Notes: generated from the sequence alone by a model not told the origin. A stretch of 51,443 nucleotides of DNA from JANYJA01 sp038229055 (GCA_038229055.1 JBBROU010000018.1:1-51443); one strand, 5' to 3'. Positions 42,098 through 50,715 are shown, counted from the first letter of the stretch. Made by a program: numbers and translations.

Positions 42098-43582
42098 ATG
42101 TCCGAACAGATCCTCCTGCAGGGCAAACTGCTGGGGATAGACGAATTTCTCATCCATGAACCGAAAGTGAACCTGGGCGGCGCCGTCGCTGACGAGCGTC
42201 TGGTCGCACGTTCGCTATGGTTCACGTTATTGAGCGAAGTGCTTCCGCGAGCCTTGCTGGCCAAGCTCGAACTTGCCAAGCTTCTGCTCGGTTCGAGCGG
42301 CGGCGGGCAATTCCTCGTGATCCTTCCCGGCACCGTACGCGAAGCGGCGGAAGTGTTTTTGCAGACGGCGGCGCGGCAGATCGCGGCTTTGACCTCCAAT
42401 CGCGTGAAGCTGCTCTGGGGGATCACTGAAAATCTGGGCGACTGGACCGTGGTTCGCAAACGGCTTACCGATGAGCTGCAAAGCAAGCTGAATGCGCCTC
42501 TGGCCGCGGCTCAGAGCTTCGAACCGTTCGTCGAATCCGCGAGCACCGACGCGCCCGATGTCTTTACTCCTGAACTGGCCCGCGCCCTTCGCGAAGCCAG
42601 CCACGTCGGATGGGCACCCGGCCTTCCGGCCATCATCACCGCCGACCTGGGCGAGGCGAAACACTCCTGGCCCATCAGCGCGAATCTTTCAGCCGACGGA
42701 ATTTCCATCGCTCGCCATGCAGCGCCCGGCGAAGGCGCGCGCCCTTCCGCATACACGCGTGAGCTCGGGCACCGCGCCCAGGGCCGCCGCCTTTGGGGAG
42801 TGCTGCGCGGCGATGTCGACCACTTCGCCATCCGCCTGCGCCGCGTCACCAGCATCGAAGAGCACGTGCAAGCGTCCATGCTCTACAAGCAATTTTTCGC
42901 CGGCGAACTGGAATTGCTGTGTTCGCTACCCGATGCGTGGCGCCGGGTTACCGTGCTCTATTCGGGCGGAAACGATTTCGCCGTTTACGGATCGTGGGAT
43001 GCGCTGCTGAATCTCGCGCGCGAATTGCAGCGTGTCTTCCAGCGCTTCACCGAAGAGAATTTGAAAGAGTATCCGGGCGCCGAAGCCAAGACGATTACGA
43101 TGGCCGTCGCTTTCGCCGCTCACTCGCGTGATCCGCTGGCAGGGGTTTACGAAGAGTGCGGCCGGAATCTGGCGCTTGCCAAGGCCGCCGACAAGGATTG
43201 CATCTATCTTCTGGATCGCATTCTCGAATGGAAGCAGCTTACCGATGCGGCGGATTTGAAAGAAGCCGTCGCGCGCATTGGCGAGGAGTTCCGCGCCGGA
43301 CGTCAGTTCCTGCAGGAGTTGACCGTTCTTTATCAAAAGGTCTCGGCCTCGCTCGACTGGCAATCGGATCACGAGAAGCTGCTGCGGCGCGCGTACCGCT
43401 TCCAGCGCCGCTACAATCGCGTGGCGAGTTCCGGGCGCGATCGCGAGTTTCAGAAGTTGCGCACGCACCTGATAAATGAGATCGTGGGGCGGAACGTGAA
43501 GCCCGCCCCTGGGAAATATTTGAAATTGCGGCCCGCCGGCGTTGTGGCGCTGGAGTGGGCGCGATTGGCTCAAGAGGTTTAG
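42098..43582 (+). CDS. cas10: Cas10/Csm1-like type III CRISPR effector subunit, HD-less, GGND
   Basis: The 494-residue protein is much shorter than usual Csm1 (about 750-850). It starts directly in the first Palm-like domain (LLQGKLLGIDEFLI, ERLVARSLWFTLLSEV, LLGSSGGGQFLVIL); no HD nuclease precedes it. Between the Palm domains (140-230) there is no cysteine, so the usual zinc finger is absent. The second Palm has RGDVDHFAIRLRR (D239, D241) and YSGGNDFAVYGSW, where N292 replaces the first Asp of the GGDD cyclase motif. The C-terminal helical domain D is intact (about 375-494). ssDNA cleavage should be lost and cyclic-oligoadenylate synthesis is doubtful. It heads a five-gene operon. Confidence 0.9.
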   Translation: MSEQILLQGKLLGIDEFLIHEPKVNLGGAVADERLVARSLWFTLLSEVLPRALLAKLELAKLLLGSSGGGQFLVILPGTVREAAEVFLQTAARQIAALTSNRVKLLWGITENLGDWTVVRKRLTDELQSKLNAPLAAAQSFEPFVESASTDAPDVFTPELARALREASHVGWAPGLPAIITADLGEAKHSWPISANLSADGISIARHAAPGEGARPSAYTRELGHRAQGRRLWGVLRGDVDHFAIRLRRVTSIEEHVQASMLYKQFFAGELELLCSLPDAWRRVTVLYSGGNDFAVYGSWDALLNLARELQRVFQRFTEENLKEYPGAEAKTITMAVAFAAHSRDPLAGVYEECGRNLALAKAADKDCIYLLDRILEWKQLTDAADLKEAVARIGEEFRAGRQFLQELTVLYQKVSASLDWQSDHEKLLRRAYRFQRRYNRVASSGRDREFQKLRTHLINEIVGRNVKPAPGKYLKLRPAGVVALEWARLAQEV

Positions 43583-43588
43583 GCACAT

Positions 43589-44137
43589 ATGGCAGACGAG
43601 CAGCAGAGTAAACCGCCGCAGCAACAAAACCGGCCGCCTCGCGAAGGTGGCGGCGGGCCCGGGGGCGGACAGCGTGAGAACCGGCCTCCGAGGGAAGGTC
43701 GTCCTGGCGGCGATCGTGGTCCCGACCGGCGTCCTGGTGGAGATCGCGGCGAACGCGGCGGGGGTGGCGAGCGCGGCGGATTCAATCGCGATGCCTTTCC
43801 CGAAATCGAGCTCGAGAAGCTGATGAACGACAGCCTCTATCTCGACAATCAAGCGCACGGCATAGTCAGCCGCATGCGCGACATGGATTCCGGCACCAAG
43901 AGCCAGCTCCGCCGCTTGTATAACGCCGTGCGCCGCGCTGTGCGTGCGCCGGAAAACGAGCGGCAGCACGAGTTCGTGATGCTTCGCGCGCGTCTGGCTT
44001 ACACCATCGCGCGCCACTCGCTGCGCAGCCTCGACCAGATCGAGAAGCTGCTGCTGCAAGTCACCCGCAAGAATGATGCGCGCGGTTATGAACGGTTCAA
44101 GGACCTGTTCGAAGCCATCGTCGCCTACAACGAATAA
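43589..44137 (+). CDS. csm2: Csm2-like small subunit with Arg/Gly/Pro-rich N-terminal tail
   Basis: The last 115 residues (FPEIELEKLMNDSLYLDNQA to KDLFEAIVAYNE) are all-helical and match the Csm2 small subunit that lines the crRNA-target duplex; TKSQLRRLYNAVRRAVR is a typical core helix. The first 65 residues are low-complexity, with PPREG, GGGGPGGGQ, GGDRG and GERGGGGERGG repeats, unlike standard Csm2 proteins, which are about 120-140 residues. Such RGG-type segments bind RNA in other proteins; a role in holding RNA or in phase separation is inference. It starts 7 bp after cas10. Confidence 0.85.
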   Translation: MADEQQSKPPQQQNRPPREGGGGPGGGQRENRPPREGRPGGDRGPDRRPGGDRGERGGGGERGGFNRDAFPEIELEKLMNDSLYLDNQAHGIVSRMRDMDSGTKSQLRRLYNAVRRAVRAPENERQHEFVMLRARLAYTIARHSLRSLDQIEKLLLQVTRKNDARGYERFKDLFEAIVAYNE

Positions 44138-44152
44138 GGATCACGAGACAGC

Positions 44153-44986
44153 ATGAGTGCTCATACCGCACAGACAGAATTGAAGCTCATCGGCAAGCTG
44201 GTGCTTGAGGGCGAGCTGCATTGCGAAACGGGGCTGCACGTGGGCGCCGGAAAGGGTTCGCTCGAGATCGGCGGGTCCGACAATCCGGTGATCAAAGACT
44301 CCTCGGGGCGCCCGTACATTCCAGGAAGTTCGCTGCGCGGGCGCATTCGATCGCTGCTCGAGCAATCGACCGGCATGGCCGTTCCGAGCGAACTGGTTTA
44401 TGTTTCGAAGCGCAAGGGGCAGGAGGTTCGCATCCACCAGAGCGACCGCCCCGATGACGAAATCTGCCTGCTATTCGGCCGCAGTCCGGGACGCATGGAA
44501 CGTGTCAGCGGCGATGCGGTGGAGGGCAGCCATGCCACGCCCGCGCGCCTCGCCGTCTTCGATGCGCCGCTGCATCTGGAGAGCATCACGCCCCAGATGC
44601 GCGAAAATCTGGACGATGAATTGACCGAGGTGAAGAGCGAGAACGCCATCGACCGCATCACGTCGCAGGCGAATCCACGCACGCTGGAGCGTGTTCCGGC
44701 GGGTGCGCGTTTCCATGTCCGATTCGTGATCGATATTCTTTGCGAAGAGGATGCTCCGCTGCTGCTGCTGCTGGCGCAAGGGCTGCGGCTGCTGGAAGAC
44801 GATACGCTCGGCGGCGGGGGTTCGCGCGGCAGCGGTCGCGTGCGCCTCAGTGGACTCAAGCTCACGTGGCGCAATAAAGACTACTATGCGTCCGGCGGGC
44901 CCCAAAAAGAACTCATCGTCAACGCCGATCTGGAAACACTGCAAACGCAGATTCGCGAGATGGCCGCCTCGTTTCTGACGGACTGA
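44153..44986 (+). CDS. csm3: Csm3 RAMP backbone subunit with conserved cleavage Asp
   Basis: The 277-residue Cas7-type subunit has ETGLHVGAGKGSLEIGGSDN followed by PVIKDSSGRPYIPGSSLRGR, the diagnostic Csm3 opening. D43 aligns with the Asp (StCsm3 D33) that cuts target RNA every six nucleotides. ENAIDRITSQANPRTLERVP is the thumb-region signature, and GGGGSRGSGRVRLSGL is the C-terminal glycine-rich loop. Target-RNA slicing by the complex should be retained. It begins 16 bp after csm2 with AAGGA upstream, and the next gene overlaps its stop. Confidence 0.93.
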   Translation: MSAHTAQTELKLIGKLVLEGELHCETGLHVGAGKGSLEIGGSDNPVIKDSSGRPYIPGSSLRGRIRSLLEQSTGMAVPSELVYVSKRKGQEVRIHQSDRPDDEICLLFGRSPGRMERVSGDAVEGSHATPARLAVFDAPLHLESITPQMRENLDDELTEVKSENAIDRITSQANPRTLERVPAGARFHVRFVIDILCEEDAPLLLLLAQGLRLLEDDTLGGGGSRGSGRVRLSGLKLTWRNKDYYASGGPQKELIVNADLETLQTQIREMAASFLTD

Positions 44987-45984
44987 TGAATCCTGCTTTG
45001 CTCGTGAAATTCCGGCCCACCGGACCCTGGCGCACCGGCCCGGCATCGGGCGCGCGCGATCAGGTGGATTTGCTCTATCACAGCGACTCCCTTTTTTCTG
45101 CGGTCACGCAGGCGATGCTGTATATGGGGTATCTGGATTCGTGGCTCGACGCTACCGCCCGCCGGCCCGAAGGCTCCGCCGTGCGTCTCAGTTCGTGCTT
45201 CCCATTCATGGGCACGGTGCAGTTCATCGTTCCGCCGCGCACCGTTTGGCCGCCCGCGCCATCGGCGAAAGTCCGCTGGAAGGGCGCGCGATTCATACCT
45301 TTGAGCGTGGTTCAGGGTCTGCTCTCCGGCCAGCCCGTGAATGAGGAGCGGTGGTCGGTGGATGGGGAAAGCGAATGCCTCGTGCCGAACGGCCGCACGG
45401 GCCCGTTTCGCAGTTCGGTGCGTTCGAGCGCCGCGGTCGATCGCCTCACCGGCAGTGTGGCGTCGCACAGTGCCGCATGCTTGGAGTTCATGCCCGATTC
45501 CGGATTGTGGTGCGCGATCTCCTTTATCGATGAAGCCGCGCAAGCCGACTGGGACAAGCCTGTTCGCGCCGCTCTGCGCTGGCTCGCCGATTCCGGCTTC
45601 GGCGGCAAACGCTCCGGCGGATGGGGCCGTTCCGAAGCGCCGGAATTTCTTGAAGGCACTCTGCCCGATCTCATCATCCCGATCGCCGAACCGGTGGAAG
45701 GCGCCTATTGGCTGCTCTCGCTCTTCTCGCCGGCGGCCGGCGATTCCGTCGATTGGCAGCGCGGCAATTACGGCGTGACGTGCCGCGGCGGACGCGTGGA
45801 GAGTCCTGTGACATCCGGCGCGTCCAAGAAACTCGTCAACATGATTGAAGAAGGCTCCGTGCTCGCTGCCGCCAGTGCGCCATCCGGCACCGCGCGCGAC
45901 GTTGCGCCCGACGGCTATGCGCATCCGGTCTATCGCGCCGGCTTCGCGCTCGCCATTCCAATTCCCGCGGGAGGGCAATCGTGA
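44986..45984 (+). CDS. csm4: Csm4 (Cas5-like RAMP)
   Basis: The 332-residue protein has the Csm4 layout: LLVKFRPTGPWRTGPASGAR at the N-terminus, HSDSLFSAVTQAML (typical of Csm4, YHSDTLFGALC-like), FPFMGTVQFIVPP, and the late glycine-rich loop GFGGKRSGGWGRSE. Csm4 binds the 5' handle of the crRNA and holds Cas10. The start overlaps the csm3 stop (TGATG) and the 3' end overlaps csm5 by 4 bp, so the operon is translationally coupled. Confidence 0.9.
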   Translation: MNPALLVKFRPTGPWRTGPASGARDQVDLLYHSDSLFSAVTQAMLYMGYLDSWLDATARRPEGSAVRLSSCFPFMGTVQFIVPPRTVWPPAPSAKVRWKGARFIPLSVVQGLLSGQPVNEERWSVDGESECLVPNGRTGPFRSSVRSSAAVDRLTGSVASHSAACLEFMPDSGLWCAISFIDEAAQADWDKPVRAALRWLADSGFGGKRSGGWGRSEAPEFLEGTLPDLIIPIAEPVEGAYWLLSLFSPAAGDSVDWQRGNYGVTCRGGRVESPVTSGASKKLVNMIEEGSVLAAASAPSGTARDVAPDGYAHPVYRAGFALAIPIPAGGQS

Positions 45985-47129
45985 GGTATCGCGTCGTGTG
46001 CCAGACTCCGACCCTCGTCGGTGATGGCCACAAGCTGTCGCCCATCGACTACATGGTCTGGAAAGATCAAGTCAATGTGCTCGATCAGACGCGCATCTTC
46101 AAACTGCTCAGCAAAGGGCCGCGTCTCGAAGGCTATCTGCTGCAGCTTAAGAAGGCGACGAAGCTCGATTTCGCGTCCTGGGGCGGCTTCGCGCAAAACT
46201 ACGCGGACCGCCGCATTCCTTTCGAAAATGCAGCTTACTCCGCGTATTGGGATCGCGCGCCCATCGAAAGTCTGAGCATTCCCACGTTCTCCGCCGGAGT
46301 GGCAGGCGCCTATCTGCCCGGTGCCGCCATCAAAGGCGCATTGCGGACGGGCATGGTCTTCTCTCGCGCAAATCCAGGCTCGCTTAAGGACGTCGCTGCG
46401 CGATTCGGCGGCGATCGCCCACCGCGCCGTCCCGCTGAATCGGTCGAAGAACATCTGCTCGGCAGCGGCGGATCGAATCGCATGCGCTTCGTGATGGCAT
46501 CGGACTCCGCGCCCGTGACCGCGGCGAATTTCAAAGTTCATCTGGTCCGCGTCTCCACGCTGCAATCGAAGACGCCCGGCGCTTATACTCTCGCCTGGAA
46601 GCAAGCCCTTCGTGGCGCCGTTGACGGCAAGCGCCCCGAAGACAGCACGCCGGCATTCGCCGAGATGGCTGTTCCCGGAACGGTGTTCGAAGGCGACTGG
46701 AATGAAAAACATTTCTTCGACTCGCCGGAGATTCGCAAGGTTCTGCGCTGGAGCGAGCCGGTGACGCGCGAGCGCATCTTCGCCGCCGCCAACAAGTACG
46801 CGGCCAAGCAACTCGAAATCCAGCGTCAGTACGCCCAGTGGGCTGGCCTGCCACATCTTCTCGCCCAAATTGACCAACTTTCCGCTCAGATCACCGTGCT
46901 GCAGGCGGGCGGCGCGTGCCTGCTCTCCATCGGTTGGGGCGCGGGCCTCTTCGGCAAATCCGCGTTCCTCGATACCGCCGATCCCGACACCCGGAAAATT
47001 CTGCAAGCTCAGAATTTTTACAGCCGCGCGCTGCAGACCGGTCTGCCCTTCCCGAAAACGCGCCGCGTCGTGTTTCAGAACAATCAACCCGCCGCGCTCC
47101 CCGGCTGGGTTGAGCTAAGTGTGTACTGA
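45981..47129 (+). CDS. csm5: Csm5 (Cas7-like RAMP, crRNA 3'-end subunit)
   Basis: The 382-residue protein starts with GTG (MRYRVVCQTPTLVGDGHKLS) and carries GAYLPGAAIKGALRTGMVF, the conserved IPGSSIKGAIR-type motif of Csm5, plus the C-terminal glycine loop LSIGWGAGLFGKSAF. It caps the complex at the crRNA 3' end. It is the last cas gene here: no csm6/can1-type ancillary nuclease, cas6, cas1 or cas2 follows. Csm5 rather than Csx10/Cmr genes identifies the operon as type III-A-like. Confidence 0.9.
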   Translation: MRYRVVCQTPTLVGDGHKLSPIDYMVWKDQVNVLDQTRIFKLLSKGPRLEGYLLQLKKATKLDFASWGGFAQNYADRRIPFENAAYSAYWDRAPIESLSIPTFSAGVAGAYLPGAAIKGALRTGMVFSRANPGSLKDVAARFGGDRPPRRPAESVEEHLLGSGGSNRMRFVMASDSAPVTAANFKVHLVRVSTLQSKTPGAYTLAWKQALRGAVDGKRPEDSTPAFAEMAVPGTVFEGDWNEKHFFDSPEIRKVLRWSEPVTRERIFAAANKYAAKQLEIQRQYAQWAGLPHLLAQIDQLSAQITVLQAGGACLLSIGWGAGLFGKSAFLDTADPDTRKILQAQNFYSRALQTGLPFPKTRRVVFQNNQPAALPGWVELSVY

Positions 47130-47236
47130 ACCTTTCAAGTCTGTGGGCCTCCCCGTGTTCTCTCACACTTTCGGCCGCCTTCCAAGTTTGGCGCGCTCCT
47201 TACCCGCACCTAAACTCGGAGCTTGGAGGTGAACGT

Positions 47237-47575
47237 ATGTTTCACATAATCGGGCATATCATTTTCGGGCTCATCGTCGGCATTATCGCGAAGTTCATTA
47301 TGCCCGGGAGCTATCATCTGAATCTCATCTACACGATCGTGCTCGGTATGTTGGGCGCGTGGCTCGGCGGACTCATCGGTCGCCTGCTCCACCTATACCC
47401 GCCGGGGCACCCCGCAGGCTTCTTCATGGCGTTGATCGGCGCGATGTTACTCCTGTTTATCTACGGCTACATGTCGCGGAATAGCACGACTACAACTACT
47501 CTCCTCCACGCCCCGCAATACGCCGCGCAATTATGTGCGCACGTGCTCTCAAGAGGCATCTCGGGAACCGCCTAA
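47237..47575 (+). CDS. GlsB/YeaQ/YmgE family membrane protein
   Basis: The 112-residue protein has three hydrophobic helices: HIIFGLIVGIIAKFIMPG, LIYTIVLGMLGAWLGGLIG and FFMALIGAMLLLFIYGYM. They follow the spacing of GlsB/YeaQ stress-response proteins, which are usually about 80-90 residues. The last 30 residues (SRNSTTTTTLLHAPQY...) are an extra tail. A perfect ribosome-binding site (GGAGGTGA) precedes the ATG. The 107 bp between csm5 and this gene hold no repeat array. Confidence 0.9.
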   Translation: MFHIIGHIIFGLIVGIIAKFIMPGSYHLNLIYTIVLGMLGAWLGGLIGRLLHLYPPGHPAGFFMALIGAMLLLFIYGYMSRNSTTTTTLLHAPQYAAQLCAHVLSRGISGTA

Positions 47576-47663
47576 CTCAGTAGGCCTGCGGATTCGCCGC
47601 GGCGATATCAGGGCCCGCGCCCAAACCACACGCGATCGCACCAACGCGGGATAATGCTCGTAG

Positions 47664-47885
47664 ATGAAAGCACGCGTGTACGTCTCTCTGAAAACCTCTG
47701 TCCTCGATCCGCAGGGCCAAGCCGTTCGCACCGCCTTGGTCGGCCTTGGGCACGCCGGAGTGCAATCCGTCCGCCAGGGCAAAGTATTCGAAATGACCGT
47801 CGAACCCGGCACCGATCTCGACACTATTGCCCGCGAAGTCCTGGTTAACCCCGTTATTGAAGAGTACAAAATCGAGCTGTTATGA
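47664..47885 (+). CDS. purS: Phosphoribosylformylglycinamidine synthase subunit PurS
   Basis: The 73-residue protein MKARVYVSLKTSVLDPQGQA, then RTALVGLGHAGVQSVRQGKV and NPVIEEYKIELL, is a standard PurS, the small structural subunit of the PurLQS complex in purine synthesis. Normally purQ follows with an ATGA overlap; here the overlapping reading frame (ATGA at 47882) is a decayed nucleotidyltransferase instead. purQ and purL are not in the window. Confidence 0.93.
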   Translation: MKARVYVSLKTSVLDPQGQAVRTALVGLGHAGVQSVRQGKVFEMTVEPGTDLDTIAREVLVNPVIEEYKIELL

Positions 47886-48150
47886 CACTGCTGTCGCGCG
47901 GCGATCGCGAGACGATTTTGAGAACCGCCGCGCGATATAGCGGGCGCGACGTCCGTGTGTTTGGGATCGGTCGCAAGAGGCGATCGGATGAGTTCAGTGA
48001 TCTTGACCCTCTGGTTGACCTAGATCAGAACACTCATGGACCTCGGCGGTCTCCTGATGGAACTTCGGGCTCAGTTGGGCATGCAGGTGGATGTCACCAC
48101 CGAGAGAATGCTGCGTCCGGAAATTCGCGGCCGCGTGGTGCAGAGTCAGT
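47882..48150 (+). pseudogene. Decayed MNT-type nucleotidyltransferase (antitoxin half of MNT-HEPN)
   Basis: One frame gives GDRETILRTAARYSGRDVRV and FGIGRKRRSDEFSDLDPLVD, a degenerate form of the FGSXARG...DXD active site (GIGRKRR replaces GSVARGE). At about 48030 the plausible frame changes and continues LMDLGGLLMELRAQLGMQVD and VTTERMLRPEIRGRV, the usual MNT C-terminus. Substitution of the Gly-Ser motif and the frame break both indicate decay. It overlaps purS by 4 bp. Confidence 0.65.
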
Positions 48151-48386
48151 GTCTTTGTGAGGGACGATCGCGCCAGACTGCGCGATCTCTCCATTGCAAG
48201 GGTGCTCTATCATCTTCAGATAATCGGTGAGGCGTTGCCGCGGTCTCAGTAAATCTTTTCGGGCGAGCTTTTCAGATTCCGTTTGGACGAAGGCAATAGG
48301 GCTTCGAAACATTCTCGTCCATCATTATTTCGAGATTCCGCAGAGTCGTTGATTCAGCGCTCAAGCAGTTAGCGAAAGAAGAATGA
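48151..48386 (+). pseudogene. Decayed HEPN/DUF86 toxin gene
   Basis: Pieces of a HEPN protein appear in order but in different frames: VFVRDDRARLRDLSIARVLY with HLQIIGEALPRSQ (stopped at 48252), then WTKAIGLRNILVHHYFEI, which contains the RNXXXH catalytic motif of HEPN ribonucleases, and finally DSALKQLAKEE before TGA at 48384. The first piece also lacks the residues normally between RLRD and the second helix. It follows the MNT remnant exactly as in MNT-HEPN operons. Confidence 0.65.
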
Positions 48387-48445
48387 GCCGAGGTTAACGC
48401 AGCCGAATCGGGTTGCCATTTGCCGGCACCGTCCATAATAGGTTT

Positions 48446-50299
48446 ATGTGCGGGATTGTGGGTTACGTGGGCACGCGCCGTGCGGTGCCGATCATTCTTG
48501 AAGGTTTAAAAAGGCTCGAGTATCGCGGCTACGATTCCGCGGGCCTCGCCGTTTATTGCGACGATAAGTCGCTCGGCATCCGCCGCGCTTCCGGCAAGCT
48601 GCGAAATCTGGAAGAAGCCATCCGCCTCGACCCCGTCGACGGCAGTTACGGCATTGGCCACACCCGCTGGGCCACGCACGGCCGCCCCACCGAAGAGAAC
48701 GCCCACCCGCATCGCGACTGCACCGGCGACATCGTCGTGGTGCATAACGGAATCGTCGAAAATTATCTCGCGCTAAAAGAACAGTTACAGGGCGAAGGTC
48801 ACGTCTTCAAGACCCAGACTGACACCGAAGTGATCGCCCATCTGGTCGAGAAATATTTCAAAGGGAATCTGGAATCGGCCGTGCGCGATACGGTCAAACA
48901 ACTGACCGGAGTCTTTGCGATGGCCGTTCTCTCGCGGCAGGATCCAAACAAGATCGTCGCTGCGCGTTCCGGGCCTCCCGTCGTGATCGGCTTAGGCGAT
49001 GGCGAATATTTCGTGGCGTCGGACGTCCCCGCGATCCTCTCGCACACGCGCGATATGTTCTTCCTCGCCGATGGCGACATGGCCATCCTGACTCCCGACG
49101 GCGTGCGCCTCAGCGACTTCGATGGCAAGCCCGTGAACCGCCAGGTCCAGCACATCCTCTGGGACCCGATCATGGCGGAAAAGGGCGGCTACAAACACTT
49201 CATGCTCAAAGAAATTTATGAGCAGCCGCGCGCCGTCCGCGATACCACGCTGGGCCGGGTGGGCCAGGAAACGGGCAAGATTTTTCTGGATGAGATGGAT
49301 ATCTCCGCCCAGGAGTTCCGCGCGTTTAAGCAGGTGAAGATCATCGCGTGCGGCACAAGCTGGCACGCCGCGCTGGCCGGCAAGTTCATGATCGAAAAGC
49401 TGGCGCGCCTCCCCGTGGAAGTGGATTACGGCAGTGAGTTTCGCTATCGCGATCCGATTCTGCTCCCCGATACGCTGACCGTGGTGATCTCGCAATCCGG
49501 CGAGACGGCAGATACGCTCGCCGCCCAGCGCGAAGCCAAATTGAAGGGGTCGAAGACACTTGCGATCTGCAACGTGGTCGGCTCCATGATCGTGCGCGAA
49601 GCATCGGGCGCCATCTATACGCACGCCGGCCCGGAGATTGGCGTCGCCTCCACCAAGGCGTTCAGTTGCCAGTTGACCGCGCTCTTCATTCTCGCGATGT
49701 ACCTCGGCCAAGCGCGCGATGTCCTCGATGAAAAAACAAGCTGCGCTCTGGTTCAGGAGCTGGTCCGCATCCCCGGCAAGCTCGAAGCCATCCTGTCCAA
49801 CGATGCCATGTATGAGGATCTCGGCCGCAAACTGTTCCGCTCCACCGATTTCCTATTTCTCGGACGCGGCGTTCATTTCCCGATCGCGCTCGAAGGCGCG
49901 CTCAAGCTAAAGGAGATCTCCTATATCCACGCCGAAGGCTATCCCGCAGGCGAGATGAAGCACGGGCCCAACGCCTTGATTGACGAGAAACTTCCCGTTG
50001 TCGTGCTCGCCGCGCGCGACCCTTCCAGCGCGGAGAGCAAGGTCCTCTATGAGAAGACGCTCTCGAACATTCAGGAAGTGAAAGCGCGCGAGGGCATCGT
50101 GCTCGCGATCGTCACCGACGGCGACAATGAGGCCGCCAAGGTTGCCGACCACGTCATCGAAATCCCCGCGTCGTGCGAACTCTTGCTGCCCATCCTGGAG
50201 GTGGTGCCGCTGCAGTTGCTGGCCTATCATATTGCCGTGCGCCGCGGCTGCGATGTGGATCAGCCGCGGAACCTGGCCAAGAGCGTAACCGTTGAGTGA
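48446..50299 (+). CDS. glmS: Glutamine-fructose-6-phosphate aminotransferase (isomerizing)
   Basis: The 617-residue protein is complete GlmS, making glucosamine-6-phosphate for peptidoglycan and other amino sugars. The start at 48446 gives MCGIVGYVG with the N-terminal nucleophile Cys; an upstream ATG at 48413 would bury it and is rejected. The glutaminase domain (GYDSAGLAV, HTRWATHGRP, HPHRDC) is followed by two SIS domains (CGTSWHAALAGKFMIE, VVISQSGETADTLAA, EGYPAGEMKHGPNALID) and the C-terminal QPRNLAKSVTVE. The next gene overlaps its stop by 4 bp. Confidence 0.97.
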   Translation: MCGIVGYVGTRRAVPIILEGLKRLEYRGYDSAGLAVYCDDKSLGIRRASGKLRNLEEAIRLDPVDGSYGIGHTRWATHGRPTEENAHPHRDCTGDIVVVHNGIVENYLALKEQLQGEGHVFKTQTDTEVIAHLVEKYFKGNLESAVRDTVKQLTGVFAMAVLSRQDPNKIVAARSGPPVVIGLGDGEYFVASDVPAILSHTRDMFFLADGDMAILTPDGVRLSDFDGKPVNRQVQHILWDPIMAEKGGYKHFMLKEIYEQPRAVRDTTLGRVGQETGKIFLDEMDISAQEFRAFKQVKIIACGTSWHAALAGKFMIEKLARLPVEVDYGSEFRYRDPILLPDTLTVVISQSGETADTLAAQREAKLKGSKTLAICNVVGSMIVREASGAIYTHAGPEIGVASTKAFSCQLTALFILAMYLGQARDVLDEKTSCALVQELVRIPGKLEAILSNDAMYEDLGRKLFRSTDFLFLGRGVHFPIALEGALKLKEISYIHAEGYPAGEMKHGPNALIDEKLPVVVLAARDPSSAESKVLYEKTLSNIQEVKAREGIVLAIVTDGDNEAAKVADHVIEIPASCELLLPILEVVPLQLLAYHIAVRRGCDVDQPRNLAKSVTVE

Positions 50300-50715
50300 A
50301 GCAATTTACCCGGCAACTTCAGGTCGCAACTCGCGGCCAAGGATTGTATTCCATCACGAGTTCCGTGGCGGCGTGGGTCGCGGAGCAGAAGTTGAAGACC
50401 GGTCTGCTGACCGTGTTCATCCAGCACACTTCCGCGTCGCTGCTGATTCAGGAGAACGCCGATCCTGATGTCTGCCGCGATCTGAATGAGTTCTTCGCGC
50501 GTCTGGTTCGCGAAGATGCCACATGGTACCGGCACGCGGCCGAAGGTCCCGACGATATGCCGGCACACATACGCAGCGCACTTACGATCACGCAGCTTTC
50601 CATCCCGGTGATGCACGGCCAGATGGTGCTCGGCGCGTGGCAAGGCCTCTATGTGTTCGAGCACCGTTCGAATTCCCACCGGCGGATCGTCGTGCTGCAT
50701 CTGCTCGGGGAGTGA
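50296..50715 (+). CDS. YjbQ/UPF0047 family protein
   Basis: The 139-residue protein starts at a GTG overlapping the glmS stop and carries the family signatures IQHTSASLLIQENADPDV, MPAHIRSALT and GTWQ-like GAWQGLYVFEHR. YjbQ-type proteins form hexamers around metal-binding histidines; weak thiamine-phosphate synthase activity has been reported for relatives but the main role is unsettled. Coupling with glmS appears to be by overlap only. Confidence 0.92.
   Translation: MKQFTRQLQVATRGQGLYSITSSVAAWVAEQKLKTGLLTVFIQHTSASLLIQENADPDVCRDLNEFFARLVREDATWYRHAAEGPDDMPAHIRSALTITQLSIPVMHGQMVLGAWQGLYVFEHRSNSHRRIVVLHLLGE

Noticed and set aside
42926..44059. 377-residue minus-strand frame across cas10 and csm2
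   Set aside because: It is antisense to two recognisable Cas genes and spans their junction, so it is a shadow.
42098..48445. CRISPR array near the csm operon
   Set aside because: No repeat of 25-40 bp with regular spacing is present; the gaps between genes are about 100 bp or less and the rest is coding or recognisable gene debris.
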